12,972 bases of DNA from positions 1 through 12,972 of the forward strand of contig CALMSE010000113.1 of assembly GCA_937872275.1 (NCBI GenBank). Reading direction: 5' to 3'. A program made the position numbers and the translations under genes. The first letter of the stretch is position 1. Each line of letters opens with the position of its first letter. The stretch is from an uncultured Leucobacter sp. (GTDB lineage Bacteria > Actinomycetota > Actinomycetes > Actinomycetales > Microbacteriaceae). Below are positions 7,308 to 12,702 of this stretch, in pieces. The notes under the pieces were generated by a model. That model had not been told where the DNA came from. It did no database searches and saw only the letters and a program-made list of their open reading frames with translations.

Positions 7308-8557
7308 GCCGGCTCCCCGGCCCCGGCCCGCGCGGCGACCTCGGCGAGGTAGCGCTCGGAGCCCTCGGGGTTCAGGAAGTAGTCGCCGAAGTCGGTCGGA
7401 TCGTTGAAGCCGTTGGCGAAGCGATGCGCGATCTCCGGGAACTGGGACGCCGCGCCGAGCATCTGCAGCACGTGCGGGGGCGGCGGCTGCAGCAGGGCGT
7501 TGGTCCAGTCGGCGACCGGCTTGATCCGCGCCCAGTAGCGCTCGAAGGCGTTCTGCTGGAACGCGCGGTCGTAGGGCAGGTTCTCGTGGTCGAGGATCGC
7601 CTCGAGGTAGTGCTGCGCGCACTTCGAGGCGTTGTTCGATCCCTGGCCGGTGATCGGGTCGTTCAGCACGACGACATCGGCCATGCCGAGCACGGTGCGG
7701 CCCGACGGCAGCTGCATGACGGGCTTGCGCACGGTCGGGGGGAAGCGGCCCTGCAGCACGCCGAGATCGTCGGTGAGGCTGACGTCGGTCGCGCGCTCGG
7801 CCTCCCAGGGCAGGAAGGTGCGCAGGAAGTCGAGCGAGGCTTCGAGGTGCTCCTCGGGGGTGAGATCGCGGAAGCGGTCGAGCGGGCCGCCGGGCACGCC
7901 CTCGAAGACGAAGATGTCGCAGTCGCCCGAGAGGGTGAGCGCAGGGAAGACGAAGAACTCGCCGACGCCGGGCACGAGGTTGAAGCTGACGCGCGAGAAC
8001 TCGGGGGTGGGCTTCAAGCCGTGCACGTAGGTCAGCGCGAGCGCGCGCTGCGGGGCGTCGTAGGTCGAGCGCTCGGCGTCGCGCTCGAAGGCGCGGGCGA
8101 TCTCGCCCTTGCCGGCGGCGACGATGACGAGCTCCGACTCGAGCGTGTAGCGTTCGAGCGAGGCGAGGTCGGCCTCCTCGTACACGATCTCGCCGCCGCG
8201 ATCCTCGAAGAGGCGCATGAGCGCGGGGAACTTCACCCGCTGGTCGATGGCGTAGGCGTCGGAGTCGAGGCGGCCGGCCCAGCTGAAGAGCTTCTCGCCG
8301 GGCTGCTCGGGGTTCGGCACGGTGAAGCCGATGCCCTCGACGGGCGGCGCGTCGTCCCAGAGGTCGACGCCGACCGCGCGCTCGTAGGCGAGAGCCCTGC
8401 CGAACATGCACTGGCTCGAGGCGACCCGGCCCGCGGCGATCTCCTCACCGGTGCGGTCCGAGACGAGGCGCACGGCGTAGCCGTGCTGCAGCAGGCCGAG
8501 GCCGAGCTGCAGGCCGGACTGGCCGGCGCCGACGATGGTGATGGTGCGTTGCCGCAT
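7304..8557 (-). CDS. Styrene/indole monooxygenase oxygenase subunit (StyA/IifC-like)
   Basis: 417-residue group E flavoprotein monooxygenase that uses externally reduced FAD and O2 to epoxidise styrene- or indole-type vinyl bonds. FAD-binding motif VGAGQSGLQLGLGLLQHGY (9-27). Conserved family stretches include QCMFGRALAYER (49-60), the central FNLVPGVGEFFVFPAL region (192-207) and the signature GMADVVVLNDPITGQGSNNA (291-310), with D300 in the position that binds the FAD pyrophosphate. Length equals the family norm (about 415). The ribosome site AGAAAGGA is six bases before the ATG. Partner reductase overlaps at the 3' end. An SDR rather than a styrene oxide isomerase or phenylacetaldehyde dehydrogenase lies upstream, so indole-like substrates are preferred over styrene (inference). 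Confidence 0.93.
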   Translation of the reverse strand: MRQRTITIVGAGQSGLQLGLGLLQHGYAVRLVSDRTGEEIAAGRVASSQCMFGRALAYERAVGVDLWDDAPPVEGIGFTVPNPEQPGEKLFSWAGRLDSDAYAIDQRVKFPALMRLFEDRGGEIVYEEADLASLERYTLESELVIVAAGKGEIARAFERDAERSTYDAPQRALALTYVHGLKPTPEFSRVSFNLVPGVGEFFVFPALTLSGDCDIFVFEGVPGGPLDRFRDLTPEEHLEASLDFLRTFLPWEAERATDVSLTDDLGVLQGRFPPTVRKPVMQLPSGRTVLGMADVVVLNDPITGQGSNNASKCAQHYLEAILDHENLPYDRAFQQNAFERYWARIKPVADWTNALLQPPPPHVLQMLGAASQFPEIAHRFANGFNDPTDFGDYFLNPEGSERYLAEVAARAGAGEPA

Positions 8558-8647
8558 GATGTGTCCTTTCTGAAGACGTCGTCGTCTGTGTTGCGGTCGG
8601 GGTCGATGGCTGGTTCGGTGGTGGGGGATCGGCGCGGCCGCCGCCGC
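8558..8647 (-). other. Spacer between SDR and monooxygenase genes
   Basis: 90 bp between same-strand genes. It carries a GC-rich run just after the SDR stop and the ribosome site of the monooxygenase. There is a GAC triplet run (GACGACGACGTC on the minus strand) but no convincing promoter hexamers or terminator stem, so the two genes are probably one transcript. Confidence 0.4.
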
Positions 8648-9430
8648 TCAGCCGTCCTCGGAGAGCCGCGGGATCGCCGGGTGCACGCCCTCGGGGCCGA
8701 GCGCCGAGTAGCCGCCGTCGACCGCCCAGTCGGCACCCGTGACGAAGCTCGCCGCGTCGGAGACGAGGAAGGCGACCACGCGGCCGACCTCCTCGGGGCG
8801 GCCCAGGCGCCCCAGGATGTGGTAATCGGCGGCCACGCGATCCGCCCGCTCGAGATCGCCGCCCGACATGGCCTCGATCACGTTCGACCAGGTCCATCCC
8901 GGGCTCGTCGAGTTGACGCGGATGCCGTCGGCGGCGAGGTCCAGCGCCTGCGTGCGGGTGAGCTCGACGATCGCGGCCTTGCTCACGGGGTAGACCCAGC
9001 GGCCCGTCTGCGCCACCGACGACGAGATGGAGCTGATGTTCACGACCGCGCCGTGCCCGCTCGCGCGCAGCATCCCGCGCGCCTCCTGCACCACCCGCAT
9101 GGGGCTCACGACGTTGACGTCGAGCGCCCGCAGCCAGTCGGCGCGCGAGGTGTCGGCGCCGTCGTCGATGTAGACGGCCGCCAGGTTGACGACCGCGTCG
9201 AGGCGGCCGTGGCGATCCGCGATGCCCTGCATCAGTTCCGCGAGCTGCGCGTCGTCCGAGACGTCGACGCGCTGCGCGTCGACCCCGCCCGGCAGCAGCG
9301 CCAGCCCGTCGGCGTCGATGTCGGCCGCGACCACCGCCGCGCCCTCGCCCATGAGCGCATCGATCACACCGCGCCCGATCTTCGTCGCGCCGCCGGTGAC
9401 GAGCGCCACCCTGCCTGAAAGAGAAGCCAT
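8648..9430 (-). CDS. Short-chain dehydrogenase/reductase, candidate dihydrodiol or alcohol dehydrogenase
   Basis: 260-residue classical SDR using NAD(P). The Rossmann motif is TGGATKIG (12-19), slightly off the usual TGxxxGIG. An acidic residue after the second strand (D37 in AADIDADG) favours NAD. The structural Asn is N106, the catalytic set is S134, Y147 and K151 (YPVSK), and the C-terminal block is ITGADWAVDGGY-like (231-241). In iif-type indole operons an SDR oxidises the dihydrodiol made by the StyA-like oxygenase; that is the inferred role here. I chose the ATG at 9430 over an in-frame start at 9502 because it puts the Rossmann motif at the normal place and has GGAGAG five bases upstream. 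First gene of the minus-strand operon and divergent from the AraC regulator. Confidence 0.92.
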   Translation of the reverse strand: MASLSGRVALVTGGATKIGRGVIDALMGEGAAVVAADIDADGLALLPGGVDAQRVDVSDDAQLAELMQGIADRHGRLDAVVNLAAVYIDDGADTSRADWLRALDVNVVSPMRVVQEARGMLRASGHGAVVNISSISSSVAQTGRWVYPVSKAAIVELTRTQALDLAADGIRVNSTSPGWTWSNVIEAMSGGDLERADRVAADYHILGRLGRPEEVGRVVAFLVSDAASFVTGADWAVDGGYSALGPEGVHPAIPRLSEDG

Positions 9431-9585
9431 GTCGTCTCTCCGTTCCCCATCGAACCGATCTGGCCCGCCCGAGGGGGACCGAATATGCTGGATTCCAGCC
9501 AAGCCGCAGCGAAGGAGTCGCGGCTATCCGATACACGCCACCTTCATCCGTTTTGCGCAGTGCGCGGAAGGTCCGGGGGAACACC
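9431..9585. promoter_or_regulatory. Divergent control region between SDR operon and AraC regulator
   Basis: 155 bp without coding sequence, containing three perfect short palindromes: GCTGGA-T-TCCAGC (9487-9499), TATC-C-GATA (9525-9533) and GCGCA-G-TGCGC (9555-9565). A CATATT on the minus strand near 9482-9487 could be the -10 of the SDR operon, but I find no matching -35, which would suit an activator-dependent promoter. The 3' end carries GGGGGA five bases before the AraC ATG. Confidence 0.5.
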
Positions 9586-10602
9586 ATGACACTGAGGTCG
9601 CCGGTACGGTCGCCGAGGGCGGATGAGATCCTGCCCTCGCGCGGTACCGTGTCGGCGAACCGGGTGGATCAGGCGCACGAGACCATCTCGCAGCTCTTCT
9701 GCGAGCACCGGCTGAGCCCGCTCGACCACCGCGAGGTCGACATGCGGCTGCGCTCGGCGCACGATGCGGGCGTCGGCATCGAGCTGCTCGACTACGGCGA
9801 GGCGGTGCGCATCGCCGTGCCGCAGGGGCTCGAGGAGTTCCACCTGGTGCAGCTGCCGCTCACGGGCCGAGCCACGATGGAGGTCGGCAACGCGCTGATC
9901 CAGTCGTCGCCCGACGTCGCGACGCTGCCGCCCCTCGACCGGCCCTTCACGATGCGATGGGCGGCCGAGACGCCGACCCTGATCGTCTACGTGCGGCGCG
10001 ACCGGCTGACCGACGCGGCGCGCGCGCTCTACGGCGTCGACGACGCCGAGCGGCTGAGGCTCGGCCTGCATATGCAGATGGGCACCCGGGCGGGCGAGGA
10101 TTTCATGCGGTCGCTGCTCGAGCATCACGACGCCCTCGAGGCGGGCGGGCCCGAGGGCTCCTACACGCGGAGGCTCACCGCCGAGCTGCTCGTCGCGCGG
10201 CTGCTGCAGGCGGTGCCGAACTCCGCCAGCAGCGCGCTCGCGACCTGGCAGCCCGCGGAGGCCGGGGCCGGGGCGCGGGGCGACGCGCTCGTGCGGCGCT
10301 TCCAGGCCGCGGTCGATGCGGGCGTCGAGAGCGGAGCGGGGGTGCTCGACATCGCGGGCGAACTCGGGGTGCCGCTGCGCACCCTGCAGGAGCACGTGCG
10401 CCGGGCGACGGGAGGCACGCCCCTCGCGATGCTCCGGGAGGCGCGGCTGCGGCGGGCGCGCGAGCTGCTCGTGAGCGCCGACCCGACGCGCGACACGGTC
10501 ACCGCGATCGCCGAGCGCTGCGGCTTCGGGCATCTCGGCCGCTTCGCCTCCGAGTACCGGGCGCGCTTCGGCGAGACCCCCGCGCGCACCCTGCGCGGCT
10601 GA
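9586..10602 (+). CDS. AraC-family transcriptional regulator
   Basis: 338-residue regulator. The N-terminal part (about 30-200) resembles the AraC-binding-like sensor domain seen in XylS/FeaR-type catabolic activators, including HLVQLPLTGRA (86-96). The C-terminal DNA-binding domain has two helix-turn-helix units: about 253-272 (DIAGELGVPLRTLQEH, 255-270) and about 303-330 (TAIAERCGFGHLGRFASEY, 306-324), ending in the family's FGETPARTLR. I chose the ATG at 9586 because GGGGGA is five bases upstream; a TTG 11 codons earlier gives an Arg/Lys-rich extension without support. Transcribed divergently from the SDR-oxygenase operon, it is the natural candidate to activate that operon in response to its aromatic substrate (inference). 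Confidence 0.92.
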   Translation: MTLRSPVRSPRADEILPSRGTVSANRVDQAHETISQLFCEHRLSPLDHREVDMRLRSAHDAGVGIELLDYGEAVRIAVPQGLEEFHLVQLPLTGRATMEVGNALIQSSPDVATLPPLDRPFTMRWAAETPTLIVYVRRDRLTDAARALYGVDDAERLRLGLHMQMGTRAGEDFMRSLLEHHDALEAGGPEGSYTRRLTAELLVARLLQAVPNSASSALATWQPAEAGAGARGDALVRRFQAAVDAGVESGAGVLDIAGELGVPLRTLQEHVRRATGGTPLAMLREARLRRARELLVSADPTRDTVTAIAERCGFGHLGRFASEYRARFGETPARTLRG

Positions 10603-10604
10603 AG

Positions 10605-10617
10605 TACCCTGGGCCCC
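10605..10617 (+). promoter_or_regulatory. Putative leaderless promoter of the IclR gene
   Basis: TACCCT (10605-10610) fits the actinobacterial -10 pattern TANNNT and ends exactly seven bases before the IclR ATG. No Shine-Dalgarno sequence occurs in the 15-base gap after the AraC stop. This is the layout of leaderless genes, with transcription starting at the A of the ATG. No clear -35 is visible. Confidence 0.5.
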
Positions 10618-11388
10618 ATGCGACCGACCCTGGCCTCAGTGCACAACGCGCTCGAGATCCTGCATCTGCTGCGGCGGCGCGGACCGCTGCGCCTCTCCGA
10701 GATCGCGGCGGAGATCGGCGTCGGCACCTCGACCGCGCACCGCCTCGTCTCGACCCTGCGCGAGCAGCGCTTCGTGCGGCAGCAGCCGGGCGGCAAGCGC
10801 TACGAACTCGGATCCGCGATGCTCTTCTCGTCGGAGGTCTCGGCGCTCGAGCACTGCGTGGCGGTGAGCGCCCAGGTCATGGAGCAGCTGCAGGAGCGCA
10901 CGCAGGAGACGGTGCACCTCTCGGTGCTGCGCGGCGCGACCTGCCTCTTCGCCGCGTCCTACGAGTCCCGCCGCATGGTGCGGGTGACGAGTCGAGTGGG
11001 GCAGGGGCCGCTCGCGCACACGGCGGCCGGCGGCAAGGTGCTGCTCGCCGCCCTCGAGCCCGATCGCCTGCTGGAGCTGCTGCCGAACGAGGCGCTCGAG
11101 GCGGTGACGGAACGATCGATCGCCACCCGTTCCGAGCTGCTGGAGGAGCTTGTGCGGGTGAGGGAGGTCGGCTTCGCCCGCAACCTCGGGGAGTCGGAGG
11201 CCGACATGTACGCGCTCGCGGTGCCGGTGCGGCGACCGGGAGGCGAGGTGATCTCGAGCCTCACGATCGCGGCGCCGCTCTCCCGCATCGACCCGGCGGA
11301 GGGCGCGGATCCCGCGCCGCACGAACGGGTGCTGCTCGACGCGCTGCGCGAGTCCGCCGGGCGCATCGAGTCGCTGCTCGCGTACTGA
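10618..11388 (+). CDS. IclR-family transcriptional regulator
   Basis: 256-residue IclR-type regulator of normal length. The N-terminal winged helix-turn-helix (about 5-65) includes LSEIAAEIGVGTSTAHRLVS (26-45), followed by the wing QQPGGKRYELG. The effector domain (about 80-250) contains AHTAAGGKVLLA (133-144) and GFARNLGESEADMYALAVPV (185-204), the typical ligand-pocket segments. Family members control aromatic degradation operons (PcaR, PobR, MhpR-like). It follows the AraC gene by 15 bp but seems to have its own leaderless start. Likely targets are the CoA-dependent plus-strand operon or the downstream cupin gene; the sequence alone does not decide. Confidence 0.93.
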   Translation: MRPTLASVHNALEILHLLRRRGPLRLSEIAAEIGVGTSTAHRLVSTLREQRFVRQQPGGKRYELGSAMLFSSEVSALEHCVAVSAQVMEQLQERTQETVHLSVLRGATCLFAASYESRRMVRVTSRVGQGPLAHTAAGGKVLLAALEPDRLLELLPNEALEAVTERSIATRSELLEELVRVREVGFARNLGESEADMYALAVPVRRPGGEVISSLTIAAPLSRIDPAEGADPAPHERVLLDALRESAGRIESLLAY

Positions 11389-11420
11389 GCGCGTGCGGAT
11401 CCCGGCACTCCCGTCCTCGT

Positions 11421-11437
11421 CCGCGCTCTTCGCGCGG
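11421..11437 (+). terminator. Small hairpin after the IclR gene
   Basis: Perfect 6-bp stem CCGCGC-TCTTC-GCGCGG, 32 bases beyond the IclR stop. It is short and has no T-tract, so it is a plausible but weak terminator. Confidence 0.4.
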
Positions 11438-11501
11438 GGGCCTCGAAAGGCGAGAAGCGCAGGAGAGCTGCTCGATCCGCATGCGTTTTTCTCCTCTCGG
11501 C

Positions 11502-11524
11502 CCGGTTCTTTCGGAGCGAACCGG
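11502..11524 (+). other. Inverted repeat CCGGTTC / GAACCGG
   Basis: Perfect 7-bp inverted repeat with a 9-base spacer in the IclR-cupin gap. It follows a T-run (11486-11490), so it could be a second terminator stem for the IclR transcript on either strand, or a regulator site upstream of the cupin promoter. Centre is about 70 bases upstream of the cupin -35. Confidence 0.4.
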
Positions 11525-11561
11525 TGAGGCGTCGGGGCGCGGATCCGCACTTTTCCCTTCA

Positions 11562-11602
11562 TGCGGAAATTTCTGACAGATATTCCAACTGCGGGTAATT
11601 TC
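11562..11602 (+). promoter_or_regulatory. Cupin gene promoter with two overlapping direct repeats
   Basis: CTGACA (11573-11578), a 17-base spacer, and TAATTT (11596-11601) form the best sigma-70-like promoter in the window, about 60 bases before the cupin ATG. Two near-identical direct repeats overlap it: TGCGGAAATTTC (11562-11573) ending at the -35, and TGCGGGTAATTTC (11590-11602) covering the -10. The 28-base spacing, and the GAAATTTC core, recall binding sites of IclR-type regulators, whose consensus is A/T-rich and symmetric. Occupation of the second repeat would block the promoter. Confidence 0.6.
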
Positions 11603-11660
11603 GGTCTCAGCCGCCGCCCGTATCCGAGGCGGGGCGAGAGGCGAGAGAAAGGACTCACCC

Positions 11661-12110
11661 ATGACCGAGAATCTTGACCCCCTGGGCCGCCCCTTCAAGC
11701 GCATCAGCGTGCAGCGCAAGGACGAGCTGCCCCTGGCCCCCGGCCAGACCTCGAAGGCGCTGCGCTACTCGGGCGTCGCGGTCGAGAACACCGACGTCGT
11801 CGACCTGTGGTTCGGCCGCGTGCACACGGGCGTCGGCGAGCACTCGGACGCGCACCACCACGGCAAGGCCGAGACCGGCGGCTACGTGCTGCAGGGCCGC
11901 GGCTACATCCGCTTCGGCGAGCGCTACGAAGAGGTCATGTACTTCAACGAGGGCGACTTCGTCTACGTGCCGCCCTTCGTGCCCCACATCGAGGGCAACG
12001 CCAGCCGCTCGCAGGAGCTCATCTGGCTGACCACCCGCAACCCCGACAACATCGTCGTGAACCTCGCCGATCAGGACGTCGCCGACATCGAGATCGAGTA
12101 CACCGACTGA
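11661..12110 (+). CDS. Small cupin-domain protein
   Basis: 149-residue single-domain cupin. Motif 1 supplies H65, H67 and E71 (AHHHGKAETGG) followed by G79; motif 2 supplies H109 and N113 (PPFVPHIEGN). The 3-His-1-Glu metal set is therefore complete, so it can bind Fe, Mn or Ni, as in small cupin dioxygenases, isomerases or sensors. It is far smaller than gentisate 1,2-dioxygenase (about 340-380), so it is not that enzyme. AAAGGA lies seven bases before the ATG. It is a single-gene unit between a strong promoter and a strong terminator. Function unknown: it may be an accessory dioxygenase or hydrolase of the aromatic pathway, or unrelated. Confidence 0.9.
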   Translation: MTENLDPLGRPFKRISVQRKDELPLAPGQTSKALRYSGVAVENTDVVDLWFGRVHTGVGEHSDAHHHGKAETGGYVLQGRGYIRFGERYEEVMYFNEGDFVYVPPFVPHIEGNASRSQELIWLTTRNPDNIVVNLADQDVADIEIEYTD

Positions 12111-12127
12111 GTCGCCGGTCCCGCTCT

Positions 12128-12164
12128 GAGGCCCCGGATCCGCGAACCGCGGATCCGGGGCCTC
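12128..12164 (+). terminator. Strong hairpin terminator after the cupin gene
   Basis: A perfect 17-bp stem, GAGGCCCCGGATCCGCG (12128-12144) and its exact complement (12148-12164), with a 3-base AAC loop, begins 17 bases after the cupin stop. It is the most stable hairpin in the window. No T-tract follows. Confidence 0.85.
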
Positions 12165-12176
12165 CGCATCGCTGCG

Positions 12177-12209
12177 GCGCTGCGGCGCTGCGCCGAAGCA
12201 CCGCAGCGC
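12177..12209 (-). terminator. Hairpin terminator after the YdhR-like gene
   Basis: GCGCTGCGG (12177-12185) and CCGCAGCGC (12201-12209) form a perfect 9-bp stem directly abutting the minus-strand stop at 12210. The left arm lies in a period-8 repeat (GCTGCGGC, about three copies, 12171-12194), so alternative registers can form. Confidence 0.6.
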
Positions 12210-12509
12210 TCAGAGGCCTCGGGTGATGGCGCTCAGCCCCTCGTTCACGTCGTAGCTGCGCGCGTCGATGCCGGTGATGCCGAAGCCCGCCAGGCGCTCG
12301 CTGTGGAACGCGGTGTAGCGGGCCGCGTCCTCGGCGTTGTCGAAGAGATACACGCCTCCGGCCACCGCGGCGGCGGGATTCTCGGTCCACACCTTCCAGA
12401 CGAGGCCGTGCTCCTCGGCGATGTGCTCGGCCAGCTGGCGGTACGCCTCGACGGCCTCCGCGCCGTAGGGGCCGTCGTTCGGGAATTCGAAAACGAGCAG
12501 GGTTGCCAT
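12210..12509 (-). CDS. ydhR: YdhR-family small monooxygenase (dimeric alpha-beta barrel)
   Basis: 99 residues, matching the length of E. coli YdhR (about 101), a ferredoxin-like dimeric barrel protein annotated as a putative monooxygenase. Shared blocks are MATLLVFEF at the start, HGLVWKVWTENP (34-45), AGGVYLFDN (50-58) and the C-terminal DVNEGLSAI (87-95). The fold is that of cofactor-independent oxygenases acting on phenolic or hydroxyquinone substrates, but the activity of YdhR itself is unproven. Start supported by AAAGGTGA four bases before the ATG. It is transcribed alone on the minus strand, convergent with the cupin gene, next to two hairpins. It may act on a pathway intermediate or protect against reactive quinones (inference). 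Confidence 0.93.
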   Translation of the reverse strand: MATLLVFEFPNDGPYGAEAVEAYRQLAEHIAEEHGLVWKVWTENPAAAVAGGVYLFDNAEDAARYTAFHSERLAGFGITGIDARSYDVNEGLSAITRGL

Positions 12510-12537
12510 GCCGTCACCTTTCGTGTGGGTTCATGGC

Positions 12538-12567
12538 AGGGTACGACGCCCGCCCGCGGCACCACAA
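12538..12567 (-). promoter_or_regulatory. Candidate promoter of the YdhR-like gene
   Basis: On the minus strand: TTGTGG (12562-12567), an 18-base spacer and TACCCT (12538-12543), leaving a leader of about 20 bases before the ATG at 12509. The -10 is the same hexamer as in front of the IclR gene. The -35 lies in the loop of a GC-rich hairpin (12548-12585). Confidence 0.4.
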
Positions 12568-12585
12568 GTGCGCGGCCGGGCGGGC
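12548..12585. repeat. Large GC-rich inverted repeat in the YdhR upstream region
   Basis: GCCCGCCCG (12548-12556) and CGGGCGGGC (12577-12585) form a perfect 9-bp stem around a 20-base loop with an inner GCAC/GTGC pair (12559-12562 and 12568-12571). A perfect 12-base palindrome, CGCGGGCCCGCG, follows at 12625-12636. Both lie between divergent genes, so they are more likely operators or incidental GC structure than terminators. Confidence 0.45.
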
Positions 12586-12645
12586 ACGCGCCTCCCGCGC
12601 GACAGGATGCGAGGCGGTGCGGTGCGCGGGCCCGCGGGCCGCCCG

Positions 12646-12651
12646 TAGACT
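12646..12651 (+). promoter_or_regulatory. Candidate -10 element for the right-edge gene
   Basis: TAGACT fits TANNNT and lies about 50 bases before the GTG at 12703. The region 17 bases upstream is pure GC with no recognisable -35, so this is tentative. Confidence 0.35.
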
Positions 12652-12702
12652 GATTCCGAGCGGCCCGGGCTGCGCGCGCCGCGAGGAAACGGAGTGTGCA
12701 CG

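Noticed and set aside
6762..8411. Extended N-terminus for the flavin reductase
   Set aside because: The extra 368 residues are an antiphase reading of the monooxygenase gene. The ATGA overlap start at 7307 fits the family length.
7424..9418. A 664-residue plus-strand frame opposite the StyA-type oxygenase and SDR
   Set aside because: No recognisable motifs, and it crosses two real minus-strand genes and their spacer.
7304..9430. Classical styrene degradation operon
   Set aside because: The oxygenase and reductase would fit, but there is no styrene oxide isomerase or phenylacetaldehyde dehydrogenase. An SDR and AraC regulator are present instead.
9431..9502. In-frame upstream start for the SDR (24 extra residues)
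   Set aside because: It would place the Rossmann motif about 24 residues too far in, lacks a good ribosome site, and would use up the intergenic palindrome as coding DNA.
9553..9585. TTG start adding 11 residues to the AraC regulator
   Set aside because: The ATG at 9586 has GGGGGA five bases upstream; the extension is basic and has no family support.
11661..12110. Gentisate 1,2-dioxygenase for the cupin gene
   Set aside because: At 149 residues with one cupin domain it is less than half the size of the bicupin gentisate dioxygenases.
12171..12194. Period-8 GCTGCGGC repeat as a CRISPR-like or microsatellite element
   Set aside because: There are only about three copies with no spacers; it is better explained as part of the minus-strand terminator stem.
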